Source: Streptosporangiaceae bacterium (lineage in GTDB: Bacteria; Actinomycetota; Actinomycetes; Streptosporangiales; Streptosporangiaceae). Taken from it: a stretch of DNA of 6,333 nt. Below the pieces are notes generated by a model that saw nothing but the letters and a program-made list of their open reading frames with translations, did not search any database and was not told the origin of the DNA. The stretch covers positions 1 through 6,333 of the forward strand of contig JASHYW010000419.1 in assembly GCA_030042885.1 (NCBI GenBank), written 5' to 3'. The stretch's first letter is position 1. Each line of letters begins with the position of its first letter. This document shows, one piece after another, positions 1 through 4,867 of the stretch. A program made the position numbers and the translations under genes.

Positions 1-6
1 CCGCGG

Positions 7-816
7 TCATTCTCGCTCGCTTCGCAGCGCGGGATGAGAGCCCGCGGTGACCAGGTCGGCGACGGCGCCGCGCGGGTCCTTCTCGGTGACCAGGCTCTCG
101 CCGACCAGCACGGCGTCCGCGCCGGACGCGGCGTAGGCGAGCAGGTCGCGCGGGCCGCGGACGCCGGACTCGGCGACCTTGACGACGCCGTCAGGGATGC
201 GGCCCGCCAGCCGGCCGAAGATGCCCCGGTCCACCTTGAGCGTGGCCAGGTTGCGGGCGTTGACGCCGATGACGGTCGCGCCGGCGTCGAGGGCCCGGTC
301 GAGCTCGGGCTCGGTGTGCACCTCAACCAGCGGCAGCAGGCCGATGGAGACGGCCCGCTCGACCAGCGAGACCAGCGCGCTCTGCTCGAGCGCGCTGACG
401 ATCAGCAGGATCACGTCCGCGCCGTGCGCGCGTGCCTCCCAGAGCTGGTAGGAGCTGACCACGAAGTCCTTGCGCAGTACCGGCACCTGGACGGTGCGCC
501 GTACCGCGTCCAGGTCCGCCAGCGACCCGCCGAACCTCCGCGGCTCGGTCAGCACGCTGATCATCTTTGCGCCGCCGGCCTCGTAGTCCGAGGCCAGCGC
601 GGCCGGGTCGGCAATGGCCGCCATCTGCCCGCGTGACGGGCTGGCCCGTTTCACCTCGGCGATGACGCTGACGCCTTCCGCCTTCAGCGCGGCCAGCGCG
701 TCCCGCGGTGACGGCGCACGCCGCGCCATCTCCTTCAGCTCGTCAAGAGAGACGCGCCGCTGCCGTTCGGCGAGATCGGCACGCACGCCGTCTAGGATCT
801 CGTCGAGCACACTCAC
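7..816 (-). CDS. trpC: Indole-3-glycerol phosphate synthase (TrpC)
   Basis: This cytosolic TIM-barrel enzyme (EC 4.1.1.48) closes and decarboxylates CdRP to indole-3-glycerol phosphate, the step before tryptophan synthase. The 269-residue product matches the usual actinobacterial length. Visible active-site elements are the phosphate/substrate segment [13 protein letters not shown] (E54, K56), RKDF with K116, LVEVHTE with E165, GVNARNL with N186, AESGVRG with E216/S217, and the C-terminal phosphate-binding VGESL. I chose the GTG at 816 because the protein then begins [15 protein letters not shown], the normal family N-terminus. The frame stays open upstream to a GTG at 927, but that extension is basic, Trp-rich and unlike TrpC. 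A GAGGGG Shine-Dalgarno lies at 830-835 with a rather long 13-nt spacer. The substrate CdRP is made by PriA, whose gene ends the window on the right. The stop is 6 nt from the window edge, so any downstream trp genes are out of view. Confidence 0.97.
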   Translation of the reverse strand: MSVLDEILDGVRADLAERQRRVSLDELKEMARRAPSPRDALAALKAEGVSVIAEVKRASPSRGQMAAIADPAALASDYEAGGAKMISVLTEPRRFGGSLADLDAVRRTVQVPVLRKDFVVSSYQLWEARAHGADVILLIVSALEQSALVSLVERAVSIGLLPLVEVHTEPELDRALDAGATVIGVNARNLATLKVDRGIFGRLAGRIPDGVVKVAESGVRGPRDLLAYAASGADAVLVGESLVTEKDPRGAVADLVTAGSHPALRSERE

Positions 817-936
817 GCGGTTCGCTCGTCCCCTCACATCGGTACTGTTGCGCCACCGATGGTAGCCCGGCCACCTTGGCGCCCATGACCTGCCCCCCTG
901 GAATCGGGCTCGTGCTGGTATCCGCACCGCCTGACG
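817..936 (-). promoter_or_regulatory. Leader region of trpC with possible internal promoter
   Basis: This is a 120-nt gap between the response-regulator stop and the trpC start. On the minus strand it holds a TACCAT hexamer (plus positions 859-864) that fits an actinobacterial -10 (TANNNT). It would start transcription near 852 and leave a leader of about 36 nt containing the GAGGGG Shine-Dalgarno. No good -35 is visible. A 6-bp inverted repeat (850-855 with 877-882) spans the hexamer. The gap is large for an otherwise tight operon, which is the main reason to suspect an internal promoter or processing site. No terminator with a U-tract is seen, so read-through from the upstream genes is also likely. 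Confidence 0.3.
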
Positions 937-1734
937 TCATGGATCCAGCGCGTACCCTGCGCCGCGCACCGTCCTGATCCTGCCGGTCCGCGGGTCCGCT
1001 CCGATCTTGGCCCGGAGCTTGGCGATATGCACGTCGGCGGCCCGGACGCCCGCGCCCGGGCGGCCGACGGCGGCCAGCAGCCGCTGCCGCGACAGGACCA
1101 GGCCGGGGTTGTCCATCATGAAGGCCAGCAGCGCGTACTCGGTCACGGTCAGCGGCACGCGATGATCGTCGGCTATCGCGGCCCGGCTCGAGGCGTCCAG
1201 CCGCAGCTCTCCGGCACTCCGATCCGCGGGCGTCACTGGCGCGCGGCCCGTCCGGTCAGCCCGCTCGCCCACGCCCGGCACTGTCCTGGCCGGTCCGGTC
1301 TGGGCCAGCACCTCGCGGACCATCGCGACCAGTTGGCGGGGGCTGAACGGGCGGGCCAGCCACCGCCGCGGGCCGGTCGCATCGCCCCGGGCGGCCAGCC
1401 CGCGGGGCCTGGGAGCCTTCAGGTCGGTCACCAGGAAGATGACCGGAGTCCGCAGGGCACGGCGGATGCGCCTGGCGTCCAGGCCCGGCATGGTGAGGTC
1501 GACCACCGCCGCGGCGCCCGGGCCGCCGGTCAGCTCGGCCAGCGCCTGCTCCGGGCTGGTGGCCAGCCGGACCCGCAGCCCGTCCCGGCGAAGGAAGCGG
1601 GCCGACATCTCGGCCACCTCGGGCTCATGCTCGACCAGCAGGACCGAGACGGGCGACCGGGCGTCATCGGGTGAAGGCCTGCCCGGAACCGTTCCGTCCG
1701 CGGCAGGCCCGGCCTCAGCCGGGTCTCCCGCCAC
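937..1734 (-). CDS. OmpR/PhoB-type response regulator with a degenerate receiver
   Basis: This is a 265-residue DNA-binding regulator. Residues about 1-28 are a Pro/Ala-rich tail, 29-143 a receiver fold, 144-174 a linker, and 175-263 an OmpR-type winged helix (LTVTEYALLAFM, LSRQRLL, DVHIAKLRAKIG, IRTVRGAGYAL). In the receiver the phospho-acceptor aspartate is present (D79 in VVDLTMPG). The acidic pair normally ED/DD is E35-H36, the switch Thr/Ser position after PVIFL is V102 (T103 is one residue late), and the invariant Lys before Pro-Phe is R128. Phosphorylation by the standard mechanism is therefore doubtful, although the DNA-binding domain looks intact. No histidine kinase is adjacent. GGAGG (1744-1748) lies 9 nt before the GTG at 1734 and 6 nt before a TTG at 1737; either could start it. 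The gene overlaps the preceding membrane-protein gene by about 20 nt, suggesting translational coupling. Its targets are unknown. Confidence 0.9.
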   Translation of the reverse strand: MAGDPAEAGPAADGTVPGRPSPDDARSPVSVLLVEHEPEVAEMSARFLRRDGLRVRLATSPEQALAELTGGPGAAAVVDLTMPGLDARRIRRALRTPVIFLVTDLKAPRPRGLAARGDATGPRRWLARPFSPRQLVAMVREVLAQTGPARTVPGVGERADRTGRAPVTPADRSAGELRLDASSRAAIADDHRVPLTVTEYALLAFMMDNPGLVLSRQRLLAAVGRPGAGVRAADVHIAKLRAKIGADPRTGRIRTVRGAGYALDP

Positions 1735-2410
1735 CAAGCTGATCCTCCGGGTTGCTCACGGCCGCGACGTCCTGGACCGTCGGGTCCACGTCCCGGCTGA
1801 GGGATTCCCACATGTCCTCCGACGGGGCGACCCCCCTGGAGCCCCCGCGGGGACGGTCGAACCTGGCTGACATGACGGGCCAGCGCAGGCCCCGCCAGAT
1901 GGTGGCCAGGCCCGCGAGCACGATCAGGACGGCCCCGCAGACTGCGGCCGCGCGCCAGGATGCGCCAGTCATGACGGCCTGGCCGGCGGAGCCGGTGATG
2001 ACGATCCCGTGCGCCGCGCCGCCCGGCGAGGTGCCGCTCGTGGTCGATCCGCCGAGCGCGCCGGACGCGGCGTCGGCCCGGGCCGTCGCGAGCACGGCCG
2101 AGGCGCTCACCCCGGCACCGGCGGCCACGGCCGCGCCTGCGCCCAGCACCGCGAGCAGCCCGCCTGCCACCCGCCTGGCCCATGACCCGGTGGCGATCAC
2201 CGCGGCCAGGCAGGCCAGCCCGGCCAGGGCGAGCGCGCTGGCCAGCGGGACTAGCTGCTGGCCGGTGACGGAGATGTCCTGCGCGGGCAGCGGGCGGGGC
2301 GGGGTGAAGACGGCCTGCGCCCAGGCCTGACGCGCGGCCAGCACGACCAGGCCCGCACCGACCGCGCCGGCCAGCAGCACCAGCGCGAATTCCCTGCGCG
2401 TCGCGGGCAT
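1715..2410 (-). CDS. Trp biosynthesis-associated membrane protein (TIGR02234 / PF09534 type)
   Basis: This 231-residue integral membrane protein is of the actinobacterial family found in tryptophan operons; its biochemical function is not established. Four hydrophobic segments are visible at about residues 8-26, 52-74, 79-102 and 152-172. A Gly/Ser/Thr-rich loop (about 117-150) lies between the third and fourth. After the last segment come WPVMSARFD (177-185), resembling the family's W..M..RYD block, and MWESLSRDVDPT (200-211), matching the family's WDALDRGEDPT-like signature. The ATG at 2410 is chosen because it starts just before the first membrane segment and 7 nt after the hisI stop; the open frame upstream runs antiparallel into hisI and is not family-like. 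An AAGGAG lies at the end of hisI, 13 nt upstream. Its position between hisI and trpC fits the family. In Streptomyces it normally follows trpE, which is not here. Confidence 0.9.
   Translation of the reverse strand: MPATRREFALVLLAGAVGAGLVVLAARQAWAQAVFTPPRPLPAQDISVTGQQLVPLASALALAGLACLAAVIATGSWARRVAGGLLAVLGAGAAVAAGAGVSASAVLATARADAASGALGGSTTSGTSPGGAAHGIVITGSAGQAVMTGASWRAAAVCGAVLIVLAGLATIWRGLRWPVMSARFDRPRGGSRGVAPSEDMWESLSRDVDPTVQDVAAVSNPEDQLGGGRPG
1744..1748 (-). promoter_or_regulatory. Ribosome binding site of the response regulator
   Basis: GGAGG on the minus strand, lying inside the 3' end of the membrane-protein gene. The spacer is 9 nt to GTG (1734) and 6 nt to TTG (1737). It supports initiation here, giving the protein an N-terminal extension before the receiver. 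The two valine codons at the receiver's beginning are GTC and cannot be starts. Confidence 0.7.
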
Positions 2411-2417
2411 CGGAGCC

Positions 2418-2759
2418 CTACTGCTCCTTGAGCAGCACGTCAGCGTCGAAGCAGGTCCGGTCGCCCGTGTGACAGGCCCCGCCCACCTGGTCCACCCTGA
2501 CCAGGAGGGCATCGCCGTCGCAGTCGAGCGCCACCGATTTCACCCACTGCTGGTGCCCGGACGTTTCGCCCTTCACCCAGTACTCCTGGCGGCTGCGGGA
2601 CCAGTACGTGCACCGGCCCGTGGTGAGGGTGCGATGCAGCGCCTCGTCGTCCATCCAGCCGAGCATCAGCACCTCGCCGGTGTCGTACTGCTGGGCGATC
2701 GCGGCGATCAGGCCTGACGGGTCCCGCTTCAGGCGCGCCGTGATGGCGGGGTCGAGCAT
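2418..2759 (-). CDS. hisI: Phosphoribosyl-AMP cyclohydrolase (HisI)
   Basis: This cytosolic metal-dependent enzyme (EC 3.5.4.19) opens the purine ring of PR-AMP to give ProFAR, the histidine-branch substrate of PriA. The 113-residue product is the stand-alone form, without the fused HisE pyrophosphohydrolase domain seen in enterics. Visible family blocks are [12 protein letters not shown] (30-41), [19 protein letters not shown] (51-69), DCDGD (79-83) and [10 protein letters not shown] (95-104). D79, D81 and D83 correspond to the Mg ligands, and C80, C96 and C103 to the Zn ligands of characterised HisI. All are present, so it should be active. The ATG at 2759 is preceded by GAGG with a 5-nt spacer. 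It is the first gene of the minus-strand unit that continues with the membrane protein and the regulator, and it is separated from hisF by three genes of alternating strand. Confidence 0.97.
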   Translation of the reverse strand: MLDPAITARLKRDPSGLIAAIAQQYDTGEVLMLGWMDDEALHRTLTTGRCTYWSRSRQEYWVKGETSGHQQWVKSVALDCDGDALLVRVDQVGGACHTGDRTCFDADVLLKEQ

Positions 2760-2820
2760 CGCTGCCTCATTTCTCTGCTTGTCTTCAAAGTTCGCGTTGT
2801 TCAGATCCGCGCGGGATTCT

Positions 2821-2841
2821 CACCGACCTTCCGCACCGACC
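2821..2841. repeat. Direct repeat CACCGACC, two copies
   Basis: The same 8-mer occurs at 2821-2828 and 2834-2841, 13 bp apart start to start. An inverted partial copy (GTCGGT) lies at 2875-2880. In hisI mRNA these read GGTCGGTG twice, and both copies can pair with the same upstream ACCGAC, giving mutually exclusive folds. They could equally be protein-binding half-sites. Confidence 0.5.
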
Positions 2842-2880
2842 GCTCGCACGGGCTCAAAGGCCCGTGCTCGCTACGTCGGT
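2835..2880 (-). promoter_or_regulatory. Two-tier hairpin in the hisI leader
   Basis: A perfect 8-bp stem (2846-2853 with 2860-2867, GCACGGGC/GCCCGTGC) closes a 6-nt loop. An outer perfect 6-bp stem (2835-2840 with 2875-2880, ACCGAC/GTCGGT) encloses it, with short unpaired flanks between the two. There is no following T-run on either strand and no gene reading into it, so it is not a terminator. Its place between the predicted hisI start of transcription and the hisI ATG suggests an RNA leader element. Confidence 0.5.
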
Positions 2881-2928
2881 TCTGAATAACGCGCTCGGGG
2901 CGACTTCAGCCAGGGTAGCAATGGCGCC

Positions 2929-2934
2929 TACCAT
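2929..2934 (+). promoter_or_regulatory. -10 element of a leaderless promoter for the TIGR03085-family gene
   Basis: TACCAT matches TANNNT and is followed by exactly 6 nt before the GTG start at 2941, so the transcript would begin at or next to the start codon. No Shine-Dalgarno is visible upstream of that GTG, which agrees with a leaderless mRNA. The -35 (TTCAGC, 2905-2910, 18-nt spacer) is weak. The ppgK promoter shows the same spacing. Confidence 0.5.
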
Positions 2935-2940
2935 CAGCAC

Positions 2941-3585
2941 GTGAGCTACTCGCGGGAAGAGCGCCTGGCGCTGTGCACGCTACTCGACAAGACGGGTCCC
3001 GACGCACCGACGTTGTGCACGGGATGGACCACTGGTGACCTCGCCGCCCATCTGGTACTGCGGGAGCACCGGCCTGACGCCGCCGCGGGTGTCCTGGGCG
3101 GGCCGCTGGCCGGGTACACGGCGCGAGTGCAGCAGCAACTCCGGAGGCGGATCTCATTCCCCGACCTGGTGCGGATGATCCGGTCAGGGCCGCCGCGGCT
3201 GTCGTTCGCGGCGCTGCCCGGCATGGACGAGCGCCTCAACGCGGTGGAGTACTTCGTGCATCACGAGGACGTACGGCGCGCCGCCCCCGACTGGGAGCCG
3301 CGCGAGATCAGCAGCGGGGAATCCGCGATGCTGTGGCAGCGGCTGCGGATGGCGCGGTTCATGCTCCGCCACGCGCCGGTCGGGGTGGAACTGGCCCGGG
3401 ACGACATGGAAGGAGACGGGCACGCCTACCGGATCACGGCCAAGAACGCGACCCCGGCGGTGACCGTCATCGGCAGCCCGGCGGAACTCACCCTGTGGAT
3501 GATGGGCCGGACCACGGCGGCCAGGGTACGCTTCGACGGTACGGAGGCGGCGGTGAGCACGCTCACCGGGACAAAGTGGCGGTGA
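2941..3585 (+). CDS. TIGR03085-like metal-binding protein (maleylpyruvate isomerase N-terminal / DinB-like fold)
   Basis: This 214-residue soluble protein resembles the actinobacterial TIGR03085 family. That family is related to mycothiol-dependent maleylpyruvate isomerase and the DinB four-helix fold; the function of the TIGR03085 branch is not known. The N-terminal block LCTGWTTGDLAAHLVLREHRP (25-45) carries H37, and NAVEYFVHHEDVRRA (100-114) carries E103 and H107, the His ... Glu-x3-His set that binds metal in maleylpyruvate isomerase. The C-terminal part (about 160-214; VTVIGSPAELTLWMMGR) is the small conserved tail of the family. The GTG at 2941 gives the normal MSYSREERLALC-type N-terminus with no upstream extension needed. 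It is divergent from hisI (181-nt gap) and convergent with the small membrane-protein gene (28-nt gap). Family members are often found near his genes, but a histidine role is only an inference. Confidence 0.88.
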   Translation: MSYSREERLALCTLLDKTGPDAPTLCTGWTTGDLAAHLVLREHRPDAAAGVLGGPLAGYTARVQQQLRRRISFPDLVRMIRSGPPRLSFAALPGMDERLNAVEYFVHHEDVRRAAPDWEPREISSGESAMLWQRLRMARFMLRHAPVGVELARDDMEGDGHAYRITAKNATPAVTVIGSPAELTLWMMGRTTAARVRFDGTEAAVSTLTGTKWR

Positions 3586-3613
3586 GCCGGGCTGAACGGG
3601 CGGCTGGTTGCCT

Positions 3614-3958
3614 TTAGGATTCCATCTCGCGCTTGAGCCGGGCCAGCTCCTCGTCGATGTCCTGCGTGTTCGGTATCTGCCGCGGCGGCGGGGTGGGGAC
3701 GGAGGTCGAGTAGGGCTCGACGTCGGCGCGGGGCAGCGGACGGTGCGAATCGGGCTCGCTGACCTCGCGCTCGGCCTTCTTGCCTGAGACCTGCTTGCCG
3801 GAGCGCGCCACCTTGATGGCGACGACGACCGCGCCCACGACGAGCGCGGCGATCACCAGCTCCATCACGGCGTGAATGACGAACCCGACCACCGAGCCGA
3901 CGACCAGGAACGCGATGAGTATGACAGCCGCGATGGCGGCAACCTTGAACCAGCGCAT
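3614..3958 (-). CDS. Small two-TM membrane protein with a charged cytoplasmic tail, function unknown
   Basis: I do not recognise a named family for this 114-residue product. Residues 4-27 and 31-50 are two closely spaced hydrophobic segments forming a probable hairpin in the membrane. They are followed by a basic stretch ([14 protein letters not shown], 51-64), a Pro/Ser-rich linker (68-95), and a short amphipathic charged helix [13 protein letters not shown] (100-112) that could form a coiled coil. The ATG at 3958 is chosen because GAGG lies 9 nt upstream. An in-frame ATG at 3967 abuts that GAGG with no spacer, and farther upstream the frame is basic and Cys/Arg-rich. Its 3' end is convergent with the TIGR03085-like gene and its 5' end divergent from ppgK, so it is transcribed alone. 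The composition is coding-like, and the ordered membrane-linker-helix layout argues for a real gene. Confidence 0.82.
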   Translation of the reverse strand: MRWFKVAAIAAVILIAFLVVGSVVGFVIHAVMELVIAALVVGAVVVAIKVARSGKQVSGKKAEREVSEPDSHRPLPRADVEPYSTSVPTPPPRQIPNTQDIDEELARLKREMES

Positions 3959-3999
3959 CCGCCGCATCCTCTCTCGACAAGGCGCCCGAGACCAGCACC

Positions 4000-4014
4000 T
4001 GAGAAGGACTCTCA
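4000..4014. repeat. Short inverted repeat TGAGA-5-TCTCA
   Basis: Perfect 5-bp arms (4000-4004 and 4010-4014) flank a 5-bp spacer. It lies at the predicted transcription start of the small membrane-protein gene, where an operator could act. The arms are short enough that chance is a real possibility. Confidence 0.35.
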
Positions 4015-4020
4015 CTCAAG

Positions 4021-4026
4021 ATATTA
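4021..4026 (-). promoter_or_regulatory. Possible -10 of the small membrane-protein gene
   Basis: TAATAT on the minus strand sits in an AT-rich patch that stands out from the GC-rich surroundings. It would start transcription near 4014, about 55 nt before the ATG at 3958. No recognisable -35 is seen; its expected position falls inside the 23-bp inverted repeat at 4040-4062. Confidence 0.35.
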
Positions 4027-4039
4027 CCCAACTCCGCTT

Positions 4040-4062
4040 CGTCCCGCCGCCGGCGCGGGACG
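4040..4062. promoter_or_regulatory. 23-bp inverted repeat in the ppgK divergent promoter region
   Basis: CGTCCCGC (4040-4047) and GCGGGACG (4055-4062) are perfect 8-bp arms around a 7-bp spacer. The repeat covers the expected -35 positions of both the ppgK promoter (-10 at 4074-4079) and the opposite promoter (-10 at 4021-4026). This makes it a candidate operator for both genes. It could instead form a hairpin, but it lies upstream of both predicted transcription starts. Confidence 0.45.
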
Positions 4063-4073
4063 TCCGGCATGAA

Positions 4074-4079
4074 TACTCT
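4074..4079 (+). promoter_or_regulatory. -10 element of a leaderless ppgK promoter
   Basis: TACTCT (TANNNT) is followed by exactly 6 nt and then the ppgK ATG at 4086, so the transcript would start at or beside the start codon. The only purine-rich stretch before the ATG is AGG, 3 nt away and too close to serve as a Shine-Dalgarno. Confidence 0.5.
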
Positions 4080-4085
4080 AGGCCC

Positions 4086-4862
4086 ATGCACGCTCTCGGC
4101 ATCGACATTGGTGGCAGCGGCATCAAGGCAGCACCAGTCGACGTGGCCACGGGCAAGCTGCTCGCTGCCCGGCAGAAGATCGCCACGCCGCGCCCGGCCC
4201 TCCCCGAGGGGGTGGCGGACGTGGTGAAGGAGCTCGCCACGTCGTTCAGCTGGTCCGGCCCGGTCGGCATCACCTTCCCGGGCGTGGTCACCGACGGCGT
4301 GACCAGGACCGCCGCCAACCTGGATCCGGCCTGGATCGGGCTGGACGCCGCGTCGCTGTTCGCCAAGGCCGCCGGCAATCCGGTCCGGGTGCTGAACGAC
4401 GCTGATGCGGCGGGCGTCGCCGAGATGACGTTCGGGGCGGGGGTCGGCGAGCTGGGCACGGTGCTGATGCTGACCTTCGGCACCGGGATCGGCAGCGCGC
4501 TGTTCACCCAGGGCACGTTGGTGCCGAACACCGAGTTCGGGCACATCGAGATCCGCGGCGAGGATGCCGAGAAACGCGCCTCCGAGCACGCCAAGGAGCT
4601 GCACGACATGAGCTGGGGCAAGTGGGCGGGCCGGGTCGATGAGTACCTCCAGCACATGGAGGCGCTGCTGTCGCCGCACCTCATCATCGTCGGTGGCGGC
4701 ATCAGCAAGCAGTCCGACAAGTGGGTGCCGCGGCTGACCGGCATCCGGGCCCGCATCGTGCCTGCCGTCATGCTCAACGACGCCGGCATCGTCGGGGCCG
4801 CGATGGCCACCGCGGCCAGCGCGGTCCCGGATACCTCAGGCGCGACCGGAACAGGCGGCTAG
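4086..4862 (+). CDS. ppgK: Polyphosphate glucokinase (ROK-type)
   Basis: This cytosolic kinase (EC 2.7.1.63) phosphorylates glucose using inorganic polyphosphate, and in many actinobacteria also ATP. The 258-residue length is normal. In order: [15 protein letters not shown] (5-19) is the phosphate-1 loop; [13 protein letters not shown] (59-71) and [11 protein letters not shown] (75-85) follow; [12 protein letters not shown] (102-113) carries the catalytic D105; [11 protein letters not shown] (130-140) is the phosphate-2 loop; [12 protein letters not shown] (145-156) has the ROK ExGH pair E150/H153; [10 protein letters not shown] (199-208) and NDAGIVGAA (231-239) close the sugar-kinase fold. 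It lacks the Cys-rich zinc motif of classical ROK kinases, as other PpgK proteins do. The ATG at 4086 is fixed by homology of the N-terminus and the leaderless -10. The frame is open upstream into the promoter region, but those residues are not kinase-like. Its stop is 5 nt from the convergent hisF stop. Confidence 0.95.
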   Translation: MHALGIDIGGSGIKAAPVDVATGKLLAARQKIATPRPALPEGVADVVKELATSFSWSGPVGITFPGVVTDGVTRTAANLDPAWIGLDAASLFAKAAGNPVRVLNDADAAGVAEMTFGAGVGELGTVLMLTFGTGIGSALFTQGTLVPNTEFGHIEIRGEDAEKRASEHAKELHDMSWGKWAGRVDEYLQHMEALLSPHLIIVGGGISKQSDKWVPRLTGIRARIVPAVMLNDAGIVGAAMATAASAVPDTSGATGTGG

Positions 4863-4867
4863 GCCGG

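Larger units (their letters stand above)
2760..2917 (-). promoter_or_regulatory. Promoter and structured leader of hisI
   Basis: This is the upstream half of the hisI / TIGR03085-gene divergent region, read on the minus strand. A TACCCT hexamer (plus 2912-2917) is a plausible -10; it would start transcription near 2905 and leave a leader of about 145 nt. That leader contains a strong GC hairpin and repeated GGTCGGTG elements, listed separately. It ends in GAGG, 5 nt before the hisI ATG. No histidine- or tryptophan-rich leader peptide and no U-tract terminator is seen, so classical attenuation is not supported. The promoter assignment is weak because no convincing -35 is visible. Confidence 0.3.

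Noticed and set aside
743..940. Minus-strand 65-codon open frame whose ATG overlaps the regulator stop as ATGA
   Set aside because: No Shine-Dalgarno at its start. More than a third of it runs out of frame inside trpC, the product is low-complexity and Arg-rich, and it does not resemble the small membrane gene that occupies this place in Streptomyces.
2760..2850. Cobalamin, FMN or TPP riboswitch upstream of hisI
   Set aside because: Only a short GGTGAGAATCC-like stretch resembles part of a cobalamin core; the remaining conserved boxes of these classes are not present and hisI is not a typical target.
2858..2937. Possible 26-codon leader peptide upstream of hisI on the minus strand (ATG at 2937, stop inside the hairpin loop)
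   Set aside because: Contains no His or Trp codons, has no Shine-Dalgarno, and its start would lie upstream of the predicted hisI transcription start.
3585..3605. Inverted repeat AGCCG/CGGCT between the convergent TIGR03085-like and small membrane-protein genes as a bidirectional terminator
   Set aside because: Only 5 bp with an 11-nt loop and no T-run on either side; too weak to call.
3426..4679. Long minus-strand open frame (417 codons) across ppgK and neighbouring genes
   Set aside because: Antisense shadow of GC-rich coding DNA; it overlaps three well-supported genes and its translation is Arg/Ala/Gly-rich without motifs.
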